Below, one piece after another: positions 1-7,755 of a stretch of 64,000 bases of DNA. Made by a program: the position numbers and the translations under genes. The notes beneath the pieces are model-generated. The model had not been told where the DNA came from and did not search any database. It saw only the letters and a list, made by a program, of their open reading frames with translations. Location of the stretch: assembly GCA_965208015.1 (NCBI GenBank), contig OZ242308.1, forward strand, positions 682,001 to 746,000. The letters run 5' to 3'. Each line of letters opens with the position of its first letter. Within the stretch, counting starts at the first letter, position 1. Source of the DNA: Bin87 sp965208015. Lineage in GTDB: Bacteria > Chloroflexota > Dehalococcoidia > Lucifugimonadales > UBA3495.

Positions 1-207
1 GGGGAACCGGTCGGATGGAGACTGTGGTGCCTCGGGTTCGACGACCGTCTCTGCGGTCTCGACGCTTTCGGGCTCGGCCGCCGTGTTTTCAGCCACATCC
101 TGCTGGACGCGCTCGGCGGCGGACGACCGGTAGTGCCCGGTGGGATTGCTGTCGTCGACGGGCTCGGCCGGGCTGGTGCCGTTCTGCGGATCATTCTGAG
201 TGGTCAT
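1..207 (-). CDS. Partial acidic, disordered N-terminus of an unknown protein
   Basis: An open frame starts at ATG 207-205 on the minus strand and runs off the window edge without a stop (69 residues visible). The residues are rich in Asp, Glu, Pro, Ala, Ser and Thr with no recognisable domain, as in a disordered N-terminal tail placed before a membrane or folded domain that lies outside the window. A weak GAGG lies just upstream of the ATG. The codon choice (GC at third positions) matches neighbouring genes. Function unknown; the visible part is too short and low in complexity to assign. Confidence 0.55.
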   Translation of the reverse strand, partial: MTTQNDPQNGTSPAEPVDDSNPTGHYRSSAAERVQQDVAENTAAEPESVETAETVVEPEAPQSPSDRFP

Positions 208-238
208 AATGCCTCGCTTGCGTAATGGGCTGGCTCAA

Positions 239-607
239 TCATACCGCCGCGCGGTCGGCCGCATCCTCTTGCTGGTATTTGCGGAGCAGGCGGCCAAAGC
301 ACCAATCCGTCCATTCCTCTTTCCTGCCGCCCGTCTTTTCCCAATTCCGGGCCAGTGTAGTCCGGTATCTGGCCTCGAGATTGAGCCAGAGCTGGGCCGA
401 TATGCCCAAAGTGATCTCCAATCTGGCGGCGATGTCGGGAGTGATAGCGCGGTCGCCGACGATGAGTTCGTTCACGTCTTCCACCCGTAAGCTCAGCGAT
501 GCCGCGAGTTCCTGTGGCGATATGCCACGGAACTCAATCTCTTCCAGCAAACCTTCGCCGGGTGGTATCGCCAGATCGGAATAGAGCGGCTCGTTGCTAG
601 TCGTCAT
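239..607 (-). CDS. HigA-like antitoxin, XRE-type helix-turn-helix
   Basis: A 122-residue protein with the layout of the HigA family: a short N-terminus ending in PPGE, then an XRE helix-turn-helix (about residues 20-75) and the family's closing signature FWLNLEARY-like (here LWLNLEARY). It should neutralise the toxin encoded immediately upstream and bind its own operator. I chose ATG 607 over an in-frame ATG at 652 because AGGAGG lies 12 nt before it and the longer form adds only basic residues read out of the toxin gene. The start overlaps the end of the toxin gene by 11 nt, so translation is probably coupled. Toxin-first order is typical of higBA. Confidence 0.85.
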   Translation of the reverse strand: MTTSNEPLYSDLAIPPGEGLLEEIEFRGISPQELAASLSLRVEDVNELIVGDRAITPDIAARLEITLGISAQLWLNLEARYRTTLARNWEKTGGRKEEWTDWCFGRLLRKYQQEDAADRAAV

Positions 608-896
608 AGTGGTTGCTGACCTCCTCAAGGACGATGCTTTGCGCCGTGTCACCTCTCGTCACAATGAGACGCCACCGACCTGTTAAGTAGATGGACATTT
701 CGCCGGTTCGTGAACCGCGCAAGGGATGTAAACGCAGCCGTCTGGCATTGTACAGTTGGCTGAAATCCCTCGCTTCATAGAGATAGTTCACGCGATCGAT
801 GTATCGCTGACCAACCTCAGGCCCCCAATCTATGGTGGCTCGCGCACGGTTTTCATAGTTCCGCTGTAACTGCCGGGTACGGAAAATTACTTCCAT
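597..896 (-). CDS. HigB/RelE-type toxin, plasmid maintenance system killer family
   Basis: A 99-residue protein of the HigB branch of the RelE superfamily, expected to be a ribosome-dependent mRNA interferase. The family pattern is visible: an N-terminal beta strand, helices around an RARATIDWG segment, then the core LRLHPLRGSRTGEMSIYLTGRWRL (split: LHPLRG, then YLTGRWRLIV) and a C-terminal EVSNHYD, which matches the usual EYVDYHD ending. Length is normal for the family. It is first in a two-gene unit with the HigA-like gene. Nothing visible indicates inactivation. Confidence 0.85.
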   Translation of the reverse strand: MEVIFRTRQLQRNYENRARATIDWGPEVGQRYIDRVNYLYEARDFSQLYNARRLRLHPLRGSRTGEMSIYLTGRWRLIVTRGDTAQSIVLEEVSNHYDD

Positions 897-966
897 CGAT
901 TGCCTGCAATTTGCAGCGTACCGGAACCAGCAAACAACTGCCTATTCCCGGCTGATGCAATAGACA

Positions 967-997
967 ACGGCCCGCCGACCTCAAGACGACGGGCCGT
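967..997 (-). terminator. Candidate hairpin terminator after the diiron gene
   Basis: The 8-bp stem ACGGCCCG/CGGGCCGT lies about 30 nt past the stop codon of the minus-strand diiron gene and before the toxin promoter region. There is no long U tract, so it may be a weak or Rho-assisted terminator. Confidence 0.4.
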
Positions 998-1025
998 CGG
1001 CATTCCAGTGCCGATGTGTGGCAAG

Positions 1026-2123
1026 TTACGCTGCTGCCTGGTAGACCTCCAGCAGTGCCGGGTTCACCCGCCCGTTCTCGATGCGGTCGTCGAAGCCGCA
1101 GGACTTCAACCGCTGGAAGTATTCCTTCACCTGCCGCTGGCGGATGGCGGCCAGGATCTTCTGGCCTTCGTCGGCCTTGTCCGCGCCGCCGCCCAGCAGG
1201 ATGGCCAGCGACTCGGCGGTCAGGTTCGCGCTGCGGGCCGCGGGGTTCTCGCCGCCGTTGCCGGTGGCCTGCCGGTCCTCGGCCTCGTCCAGGTAGGCGT
1301 GGACCTCTTCGCGCCGCTCCGGCACGCACTCGCTCATGTAACGCGCGTGCAGGACGCCGAAGGCCACATGACGCGCCTCATCCTGGGCCGCTCGCCGGTA
1401 GATGGCCTTCTCGGCGTCGTTGTACGCCATCAGCTCACCCAGGCGGAACAGGGTCAGCACGTTGCCCTCACCTACGATGTGCAGCCGGCTGGAAAGCTCG
1501 GTGAACTCGCGGGCATTGTCGGTGCTGCCGCCGGTCACGTCGCTGACGGAGTCGATCATCCGCATCAGGCCGCCGCCGTTGGCCAGCGCCCGCTTGCGGA
1601 ACACTTCCATGTGGCGCGACTCATCCATCACCTGGGTCAGCAGGAACATCCGCACCTCGTGGTAGTCCGGCGACATCTGCGCGATGAACCGGCCCGGCAC
1701 GTCGGCGGCCACGAACTCGACCTGCGCGAAGAAGGTGGCCAGCTGGCACTGCGCGGCCTCGATGTCATCGGGCAGCGGGCGCAGCGTATCCCACGGAATG
1801 TCGGTGGCCGAGGACCACTGGCGCGAGACGGCTTCCTGGTACAGCTTGGTCAGGTTGAAGCCCCAGACTTCCTTCTTGTCGCGGAAGGTGTAGGCCGAGA
1901 ACTGCGGCACGCCTTCCCGGGGGATCGCCCCGCGGGTGCGCTGGGTCTGGTTGGGCGACTCGTCCATCAGGTCAGGGGTGTATTGCGCCAGGGTGGGATC
2001 GTGCGCCAGTTCTTCATCGGCGCCGGGAACCTGGTCCTTGATCTGCTGGAGCCACGACAGGCTGAAGCCGTTCTGCAGCGCCTGTTCCATCTCGACAGTG
2101 GTGCGGTCTTGCAAGGTAGCCAT
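1026..2123 (-). CDS. Ferritin-like diiron carboxylate protein
   Basis: A 365-residue, mostly helical protein carrying two E-x-x-H type motifs, DESRH near residue 175 and DEARH near residue 250, with upstream glutamates (for example AQVEF near 135). This is the four-helix metal-binding signature of ferritin-like diiron oxidases and of AurF-type N-oxygenases. It probably binds two irons and activates O2, but the substrate cannot be read from sequence. I start it at ATG 2123, which has GAAGGA at good distance; an upstream ATG at 2240 would add 39 residues of poor quality. It stands alone, with no clear operon partner. Confidence 0.7.
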   Translation of the reverse strand: MATLQDRTTVEMEQALQNGFSLSWLQQIKDQVPGADEELAHDPTLAQYTPDLMDESPNQTQRTRGAIPREGVPQFSAYTFRDKKEVWGFNLTKLYQEAVSRQWSSATDIPWDTLRPLPDDIEAAQCQLATFFAQVEFVAADVPGRFIAQMSPDYHEVRMFLLTQVMDESRHMEVFRKRALANGGGLMRMIDSVSDVTGGSTDNAREFTELSSRLHIVGEGNVLTLFRLGELMAYNDAEKAIYRRAAQDEARHVAFGVLHARYMSECVPERREEVHAYLDEAEDRQATGNGGENPAARSANLTAESLAILLGGGADKADEGQKILAAIRQRQVKEYFQRLKSCGFDDRIENGRVNPALLEVYQAAA

Positions 2124-2313
2124 ATGTAATCCTTCTTCGCCGGCGACGACGGAATTATGATCGCAATGTACCTGATGGCGCGGGGAAGCGTCAAGCACAC
2201 ATCGACCAGTCAAGCGCAGTGTCTTTCCCCGCAGCATCAAGCATCCTATTGCATAATCCGCCGGTACCTGTTATTTTCTCAATTAGATCATGTATTCTAA
2301 TGAGGCATAAAAG

Positions 2314-3216
2314 GTGACCGGCAGTCGAACAAACCAATTTGGCGGCGATTGGACTGAGCGCAAATTGCGAATCTTGAGGGAGTATCTTGAACGCTACACT
2401 ACGGTGATGAAGGAGCAGCGTTTCACTCTCGTATACGTTGACGCGTTTGCTGGCACCGGATACGTTGACACCGGATCGCCAGATCATCGGCAAGACGCGC
2501 CGTTCCTGGTGGCACAAATGGATGACGATACGGCCGGTATTCTCCAAGGATCCACTCGGTTGGCCCTTGAAGTTGACGACCGTCCGTTCGACCGTTTCGT
2601 ATTCGTGGAGCACAATCAGGCCTATGCTGCCGAATTGCGGAACTTGCGGGTAGAATTTCCGAACCGGGAGATTAACGTCCAAACGGCGGATGCGAATGTG
2701 TTTTTGCCCGAGTGGTGTTCAAGCCTCAATCGTCGACTAGGCGTGCCTTGGCGCCGCCAACGAGCTGTGATTTTTCTTGACCCATTCGCCACGGAAGTGG
2801 ACTGGCAAACTGTGCAGTCCATAGCTGAAACGAAATCGGTGGACCTGTGGATTCTGTTCCCACTTTCCGCTCTGACCAGAATATTGCCAACGGAGCGGCA
2901 GCCCGACGAGGAATGGGCCGCTGTCTTGGACAGGGTCTTTGGAGGCTCAGAATGGCGCCAGGCATTCTATACAACGCGAGTCCAGCCCACTTTATTTGGT
3001 GAAGATCAAACTCTGACAGTACGCAGTGACCAGCAAGCGATCGTGGACGCCTATCTTTCCAAACTCAGAACTGTGTTCGAGGCGGTTGCGCCTAAGCCCC
3101 AGTGGTTTTCGAACTCCCGGAACTCTCCGCAATTTGCGTTTATGTTTGCGGCTTCGAATCCTGTTGGCGCGCCCATCGCGGTGAGGATCGCGGATCATCT
3201 GTTGAGAAACTGGTAA
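2314..3216 (+). CDS. tcmP: TcmP-like three-Cys-motif partner protein
   Basis: A 300-residue protein matching the three-Cys-motif partner family. Near residue 40 is YVDAFAGTGY, resembling the glycine-rich SAM-binding motif I of class I methyltransferases, and near 150 is FLDPFATEVDW, resembling the DPPY catalytic motif of DNA methyltransferases. It starts at GTG 2314 with GAGG 8 nt upstream. The stop is 3 nt before the next gene, which encodes the three-Cys protein for which the family is named, so the two are surely co-transcribed. The biochemical role of the pair is not established; a modification or defence role is possible. Codon use is slightly less GC-rich than in flanking housekeeping genes, hinting at transfer. 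Confidence 0.8.
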   Translation: MTGSRTNQFGGDWTERKLRILREYLERYTTVMKEQRFTLVYVDAFAGTGYVDTGSPDHRQDAPFLVAQMDDDTAGILQGSTRLALEVDDRPFDRFVFVEHNQAYAAELRNLRVEFPNREINVQTADANVFLPEWCSSLNRRLGVPWRRQRAVIFLDPFATEVDWQTVQSIAETKSVDLWILFPLSALTRILPTERQPDEEWAAVLDRVFGGSEWRQAFYTTRVQPTLFGEDQTLTVRSDQQAIVDAYLSKLRTVFEAVAPKPQWFSNSRNSPQFAFMFAASNPVGAPIAVRIADHLLRNW

Positions 3217-3219
3217 CCC

Positions 3220-3942
3220 ATGGCAGCATCAAAAATCGAGTGGACCGACGCCACCTGGAACCCGGTCACCGGCTGCAACAAGATCAGCCCAGGTTGCAAG
3301 AACTGCTACGCCGAGCGCCTTTCGAAGCGTCTCAAGGCTACCGGTATGGAGAAGTACCGGAACGGCTTTGCCGTGACGTTGCACCCCGAGACCCTGGATA
3401 TCCCGCTGCGCTGGCGCAAGCCTCGCTCCATCTTCGTCAACTCGATGAGTGACCTTTTTCATGACGAGGTTCCCGCGGAGTTCATTGAGCAGGTTTTTGA
3501 CGTGATGACTCGCGCCCACTGGCATCGATACCAGGTACTGACCAAGCGACCCGAACGGGTAGCGAACATGAACTCGCAATTGGCCTGGCCCGCGCAGGTT
3601 TGGATGGGCGCCAGCGTAGAGTCACAGGATTACGTGCACCGCATCGACCGGCTGCGGGAGACCGATGCAGCCGTCAAATTCCTCTCGCTGGAGCCATTGC
3701 TTGGCCCTCTGCCCAACTTGGACCTGGACGGCATAGATTGGGTTATTGTCGGCGGCGAATCCGGCCCAGGGGCACGTCCCATGGAACCCGATTGGGCTCG
3801 CGATATCCGCGACCAGTGCCAGGACGCCGGCGTTGCCTTCCACTTCAAGCAATGGGGCGGCGTCTTCAAGAAGCGCCACGGCCGCGTCCTCGATGGCAGG
3901 ACTTGGGACGAATTCCCCGCGGATCTTGTGGCCCAGTCATAG
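3220..3942 (+). CDS. Phage Gp37/Gp68-like (DUF5131) three-Cys protein
   Basis: A 240-residue protein of the DUF5131 family. The opening IEWTDATWNPVTGC and the cysteine cluster C-x6-C-x2-C (GCNKISPGCKNCY, residues about 19-30) are hallmarks; the cluster resembles a radical-SAM-like iron-sulfur site with altered spacing. Further family features are VNSMSDLFH, a VLTKRP segment, GASVES and VIVGGESGPGARP, followed by a C-terminal FKQWGG. The family is common in phages and mobile regions and is often next to TcmP, as here. The reaction is unknown. Confidence 0.85.
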   Translation: MAASKIEWTDATWNPVTGCNKISPGCKNCYAERLSKRLKATGMEKYRNGFAVTLHPETLDIPLRWRKPRSIFVNSMSDLFHDEVPAEFIEQVFDVMTRAHWHRYQVLTKRPERVANMNSQLAWPAQVWMGASVESQDYVHRIDRLRETDAAVKFLSLEPLLGPLPNLDLDGIDWVIVGGESGPGARPMEPDWARDIRDQCQDAGVAFHFKQWGGVFKKRHGRVLDGRTWDEFPADLVAQS

Positions 3943-4030
3943 CAAACGCCCTTCGCCGCATGGCGGGGGCGCTACTTTGCGTCAGCGTTAGCCGCGTCAA
4001 GACAGGCCGGCGTAACCCCGTGAGAGCGCT

Positions 4031-4291
4031 TTACGGTGGTGGGTCGATCCTTCCGGGCGACTCTCTGGCTTGCGCCCTGTTCCACGCTATTTGCAACTCG
4101 GTTCGCCGAGCCCTGGCCCAATCGATCACGTCCCGCAGGCGACGTGCCGGGAGATCCCCGTGCAAAACTGAAAGATCGTTGATGTTGATCTGCGCTTCCG
4201 ATTCGCCGTACACAGCGTGGAAATGCGGTGGGCCGTGCTCTCTGAAATATAGTCGGATTGTGATGCCGTCGAAACGGCAGACTTCAGGCAT
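4031..4291 (-). CDS. DUF4160 protein, likely part of a toxin-antitoxin-like pair
   Basis: An 86-residue DUF4160 protein. The family core RFDGITIRLYFREHGPPHFHA, seen here as GITIRLYF then HGPPHFHAVYG, is well conserved, and the C-terminal half is helical. It is the second gene of a minus-strand pair, 4 nt after the DUF2442 gene. DUF4160 and DUF2442 proteins occur together widely in a layout like that of toxin-antitoxin modules, but activity has not been settled to my knowledge. Confidence 0.8.
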   Translation of the reverse strand: MPEVCRFDGITIRLYFREHGPPHFHAVYGESEAQININDLSVLHGDLPARRLRDVIDWARARRTELQIAWNRAQARESPGRIDPPP

Positions 4292-4295
4292 CCTG

Positions 4296-4571
4296 CTATG
4301 CCAAACGCTCAGCCGGCGTAGTCGCTTCGTCGGCTTTGCTCGTCAGCTCCCAATGCAGCGAATCGGGGCACAGTTCGACCTCATCGTCCCAAGCGATCGC
4401 GCGGTGGGGCGCTATGTGAACCTTCTCAAAGTAACCTGGTTCGTCCCAGACCTTGAAAACGCCACTGCCGGCCACGTCTGAAAGATCAACCTCCCCGCTC
4501 ACCCCATCGTCGAATTCGAGCCAAATCCGATATTTCGAGAGCGGTTTTACGCTAGTCGGGCGGATCATCAA
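4296..4571 (-). CDS. DUF2442 protein, partner of the DUF4160 gene
   Basis: A 91-residue DUF2442 protein. Typical features are the LEFDDGVSGEVDLSD core, a FKVWDEPGYF segment and HRAIAWDDEVELCPDSLHWEL near the C-terminus, which matches the family's W-x-x-G/E-x-D-x-x-P-x-x-L pattern. GAGGAG lies a few bases before tandem ATG codons; either could be used. It leads a two-gene unit with the DUF4160 gene. A toxin-antitoxin-like role is inferred from pairing only. Confidence 0.8.
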   Translation of the reverse strand: MMIRPTSVKPLSKYRIWLEFDDGVSGEVDLSDVAGSGVFKVWDEPGYFEKVHIAPHRAIAWDDEVELCPDSLHWELTSKADEATTPAERLA

Positions 4572-4649
4572 GGCTCCTCACTGGTTCACTTGACTTGCCG
4601 GTAACAAACACAGCCGTGTTGCGAAATTATACTGCGAGAATGAACTTAA

Positions 4650-4692
4650 CCAAAACAAGTGCCCCTCGCCGAATGGTAAGGGGCACCATTTT
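4650..4692 (-). terminator. Rho-independent terminator of the ilv-leu operon
   Basis: The stem GTGCCCCT/AGGGGCAC (4659-4686) with a 12-nt loop is followed, reading on the minus strand, by a T-rich TTGTTTTG. It lies 28 nt past the leuA stop codon. A run of five T on the plus side suggests it could also act in the other direction. Confidence 0.75.
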
Positions 4693-4713
4693 TGCTGTGG
4701 TCGTTTCAGCAGC

Positions 4714-6273
4714 CTAGTCCGGCGTGGTGCCCACGGCCGGCAGCTCCGCCTCCTCGTCGGCGGCCAGCATCCGGTTCATCGCGCTCAGGTAGGCTTGCGC
4801 GCTGGCGACGATGATGTCGGTGTTGGCCCCGCGGCCGGAGAAAACCCGGCCGTTGTTCTCGATGCGGATCGACACCGAGCCCACCGAGTCCCGGCCTTCC
4901 GACACGGCCTGCACCTGGAAGTCGGAGATCCGGGCGGTGGTGCCAATCACCCGGTCGATGGCGCGGCACACGGCGTCCACCGGGCCGTTGCCGGTGGAGG
5001 CGTCGGTCTTGGCGTTGCCGTCGGGGCCGATGAGCCGCACCGTCGCGGTGGGGATGTCCTTGTCGCCGCTGGTGAAGTGCACCGTCTCGATGGAGTAGCT
5101 GGTGGGCTCCGACGCCGTCCGGTTCTCCTCGTCCATGAGGATCTCCAGGTCACGGTCGGTCACCTCGTTCTTCTTGTCCGCCAGTTCGACGAACCGCTCG
5201 TACACGCCGGTCACTTCCTCGCGGGTCAGCGAGTAGCCCAACGCTTCGAGGCGTGCCTGCAGGCCGGCCCGGCCGCTCAGCTTGCCCAGGACCAGTTGCA
5301 CGTCCGGCGGCAGTCCCACCCGCTCCGGCTGCATGACCTCGTAGGTGGAGCGGTCCTTGAGCACGCCGTCCTGGTGGATGCCGGAGGCGTGGCGGAAGGC
5401 GTTCTCGCCGACGATGGCCTTGTTGGCCTGCACGTTCATGCCGGTGATGCGGCTGACCAGGCGGCTGCTGGGGTAGATCTGCGTGGTGTCCACGTTCAGC
5501 TCAACGCCGAACAGGTCCTTGCGGGTGTCCAGCGCCATGATGATCTCTTCCAGCGAAGCATTGCCGGCGCGTTCGCCGATGCCGTTGATGCAGCCCTCAA
5601 CCTGACGTGCGCCCACTTCGATCGCGGCCAGGCTGTTGGACACGGCCAGGCCCAGGTCGTTGTGGCAGTGCACCGACAGGGTCACGTCCTCGATGCCACG
5701 GACGTTCTGCTGGATGTCCCGCAGCATGGTCTGGAAGTCCGACGGAATGGCGTAACCCACGGTGTCCGCGATGTTGATCGTGGTCGCGCCCATCCGGATC
5801 ACTTCTTCCAGCATCCGGTACAGGTAGTCGGGGTTGGTGCGCGTGGCGTCCATGGGCGAGAACTCAACGTCCTCGCAGTAGGACTTGGCCCGGGAGACCA
5901 TTTCCACGGCCATGGTCATGACGTCTTCCCGGTCCTTCCGCAGCTGGTGCATCTGGTGGATCTCCGAGGAAGACAGGAAGACATGGATGCGCGGCTTCTG
6001 CGCGCTCTTGATGGCGCCCCAGGCGGCGTCCACGTCGCCGGGCACGGCGCGGGACAGCGAGCAGATGATGGGACCGTGCACGTCCTCGGCGATGCGCTGG
6101 ACAGCCTGGAAATCACCGGGCGAACTGGCGGCGAAGCCGGCCTCGATGATGTCCACCTTGAGCCGGGCCAACTGCCGGGCGATCTGGATCTTTTCGTCGA
6201 CCGTCATGCCGATGCCGGCCGACTGCTCGCCATCGCGCAGCGTCGTATCCAAAAACTTTACTTGTGCAGCCAT
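4714..6273 (-). CDS. leuA: 2-isopropylmalate synthase
   Basis: A 519-residue enzyme that condenses acetyl-CoA with 2-ketoisovalerate in the first committed step of leucine synthesis. The DRE-TIM catalytic domain opens with FLDTTLRDGEQSAG; the metal-binding HCHND motif and GIGERAGN follow, then NAFRHASGIHQDG. From about residue 385 comes the LeuA dimer regulatory domain that senses leucine, with GNGPVDAVCRAID and a C-terminal SRGANTDIIVAS-like stretch (GRGANTDIIVAS). I start at ATG 6273, because the ATG at 6291 sits inside the GGAGGGAAAGGA ribosome site. It is the last gene of the ilv-leu operon. Confidence 0.96.
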   Translation of the reverse strand: MAAQVKFLDTTLRDGEQSAGIGMTVDEKIQIARQLARLKVDIIEAGFAASSPGDFQAVQRIAEDVHGPIICSLSRAVPGDVDAAWGAIKSAQKPRIHVFLSSSEIHQMHQLRKDREDVMTMAVEMVSRAKSYCEDVEFSPMDATRTNPDYLYRMLEEVIRMGATTINIADTVGYAIPSDFQTMLRDIQQNVRGIEDVTLSVHCHNDLGLAVSNSLAAIEVGARQVEGCINGIGERAGNASLEEIIMALDTRKDLFGVELNVDTTQIYPSSRLVSRITGMNVQANKAIVGENAFRHASGIHQDGVLKDRSTYEVMQPERVGLPPDVQLVLGKLSGRAGLQARLEALGYSLTREEVTGVYERFVELADKKNEVTDRDLEILMDEENRTASEPTSYSIETVHFTSGDKDIPTATVRLIGPDGNAKTDASTGNGPVDAVCRAIDRVIGTTARISDFQVQAVSEGRDSVGSVSIRIENNGRVFSGRGANTDIIVASAQAYLSAMNRMLAADEEAELPAVGTTPD

Positions 6274-6295
6274 TGGTTCCTTTCCCTCCATGGGG

Positions 6296-6322
6296 TGAGC
6301 GCCGGTTGGGGCGCTGGTGAGT
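6296..6322 (-). promoter_or_regulatory. Hairpin between small leader frame and leuA
   Basis: AGCGCC and GGCGCT form a 6-bp stem, extended by partly matched flanks, directly between the small frame at 6332-6442 and the leuA ribosome site. It has no U tract. It might influence leuA translation or simply be local structure. Confidence 0.3.
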
Positions 6323-6331
6323 TGAGCGTTG

Positions 6332-6442
6332 CTACTTGCCGGATGGGGAAAGGCTGGGCAGGCACACGCAGTCCACCGCAGCCAGCCCCGCCAAGACCAG
6401 ACTGCGATGGTGAACTGCTCTACACAGTACCTCCATGCCCAT
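6332..6442 (-). CDS. Possible leader peptide of leuA, 36 residues
   Basis: A small open frame of 36 codons starts at ATG 6442 with a perfect AGGAGG six bases upstream, better than most sites in this window. It ends 58 nt before the leuA start, in the gap between ilvC and leuA. It encodes six leucines, several valines and alanines and a CVC segment. Its position, strong ribosome site and leucine content fit an attenuation-type leader peptide for leuA, but there is no leucine run as in classical leaders, and conservation is unknown. Confidence 0.4.
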   Translation of the reverse strand: MGMEVLCRAVHHRSLVLAGLAAVDCVCLPSLSPSGK

Positions 6443-6468
6443 GTGTCACCTCCTGCTGTCTCTTGGCA

Positions 6469-6567
6469 TTCGTCAGAAACAGGATTTGCCGGATTTTAAG
6501 ATTTTTCAGGATTACGGTCCTGCAATCCTGTCGATCCTATAATCTTGAAAATCTTGCTTCTGACGAA
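6469..6567. repeat. Intergenic inverted repeat, TCAGAAGCAGGATTT family, copy 1
   Basis: An element of about 99 bp whose ends are inverted copies (TTCGTCAGAA at the left and TTCTGACGAA at the right), with interior CAGGATT-like repeats. It belongs to a five-member family in this window (also at 7648, 10704, 14672 and 53057). It lies between ilvC and leuA and is noncoding. Confidence 0.8.
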
Positions 6568-6595
6568 ATTCCCGTAATGACAGTTGGTTGGATTA

Positions 6596-7606
6596 TCACT
6601 CAATTTCCCGGGGGTTCATCCACGGCATCATCTCGCGCAGGCCGCGGCCCACCTCGTGGATGCGGCTGGTGCGCGCTTCCTGGCGCAGGCGCAGGAAGTT
6701 GTGCCGACCCTCGTCGCACTCGGCCATCCATTCCTGGGCGAAGGACCCGCTCTGGATGTCGTCCAGCACCCGGTGCATGTTCTCGCGGACGTGGTCGTCC
6801 ACCACGCGGGTGCCCCGGGTGAGGTCACCGTATTCGGCGGTGTCGCTGACGGAGTAGCGCATGTAGTTGAACCCGCCCTGCTGGATCAGGTCAACGATCA
6901 TCTTCAGCTCGTGGAGGCACTCGAAGTAGGCGATCTCGGGCGGATAGCCCCGCTCGACCAGCGTCTCGAAGGCCAGGTTGATCAGCGCGGTCACGCCGCC
7001 GCACAGGACCGACTGCTCGCCGAACAGGTCGCTCTCGGTCTCGTCCTTGAAGGTGGTCTCCAGCACGCCGGCGCGGGCGCAGCCGATGCCCGACGCGTAG
7101 GCCAACCCGATGTTCTTGGCGTTGCCCGTGGCGTCCTGGTGAATGGCCAGCAGGCACGGCACGCCGATGCCCTGCTCCACGAAGTGCTCGCGCATCCGGT
7201 GGCCCGGCGCCTTGGGCGCGACCATCATCACGTCCACCGTCGGCGGCGGCACCACGAACTGGTAGTGGATGGTGAACCCGTGGGCGAACATCAGGGCCTT
7301 GCCCGGCCCCAGGTTGGGCTCGATCTCGTCGCGGTACACGTCCTTCTGCACGTGGTCGGGGATGGCCACCATCATCACGTCGGCTTCCTTGGCGACCTCG
7401 GCCACGCTGCCGACCGCCAGGCCGGCGTCGCGGGCGACCTGCCGGCTGGCGCTGCCTTCGTACAGGCCGACCATGACCTTGATCCCGCTGTCGTGCAGGT
7501 TCAAAGCGTGGGCGTGTCCCTGGCTGCCGTAGCCGATCATGCCAACGGTCTTGCCCTCCAGGAAGGACATGTCGGCGTCTTTGTCGGTGTAAATGTTCAC
7601 TGCCAT
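6596..7606 (-). CDS. ilvC: Ketol-acid reductoisomerase
   Basis: A 336-residue class I enzyme that isomerises and reduces acetolactate or acetohydroxybutyrate in valine and isoleucine synthesis. The Rossmann domain shows GYGSQGHAHALNL; the C-terminal knotted domain carries the metal ligands in SDLFGEQSVLCGG and the ECLHELK segment. After the second beta strand the cofactor loop reads GLYEGSASRQ; an acidic residue here instead of the usual basic pair hints at altered NADPH/NADH preference. ATG 7606 has AAGGAC at good spacing; an ATG 36 nt upstream is less likely. It is third in the ilvB-ilvN-ilvC-leuA operon. Confidence 0.95.
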   Translation of the reverse strand: MAVNIYTDKDADMSFLEGKTVGMIGYGSQGHAHALNLHDSGIKVMVGLYEGSASRQVARDAGLAVGSVAEVAKEADVMMVAIPDHVQKDVYRDEIEPNLGPGKALMFAHGFTIHYQFVVPPPTVDVMMVAPKAPGHRMREHFVEQGIGVPCLLAIHQDATGNAKNIGLAYASGIGCARAGVLETTFKDETESDLFGEQSVLCGGVTALINLAFETLVERGYPPEIAYFECLHELKMIVDLIQQGGFNYMRYSVSDTAEYGDLTRGTRVVDDHVRENMHRVLDDIQSGSFAQEWMAECDEGRHNFLRLRQEARTSRIHEVGRGLREMMPWMNPREIE

Positions 7607-7647
7607 GCTGTTTTGTCCTTGTTGCCTTTCCGTCGTTACCATGCAAT

Positions 7648-7744
7648 TTGTCAGAAGCAGGATTTGCCGGATTTCAAGATTTTCAGGATTACGTTAGCTA
7701 AATCCTGTCAATCCCAATAATCTCGAAAATCCTGCTTCTGACGA
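7648..7744. repeat. Intergenic inverted repeat, TCAGAAGCAGGATTT family, copy 2
   Basis: About 97 bp with terminal inverted repeats GTCAGAAGCAGG and CCTGCTTCTGAC, filling the gap between ilvN and ilvC. It shares the interior CAGGATTACG and ATCCTGTCAAT-like blocks with copy 1. Confidence 0.85.
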
Positions 7745-7755
7745 TTCGATGCGGG

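Noticed and set aside
900..2129. A 409-codon plus-strand open frame opposite the diiron gene
   Set aside because: It lies wholly antisense to a well-supported gene, is rich in His, Arg, Gly and Val as expected of an antisense frame in GC-rich DNA, and shows no domain or ribosome site.
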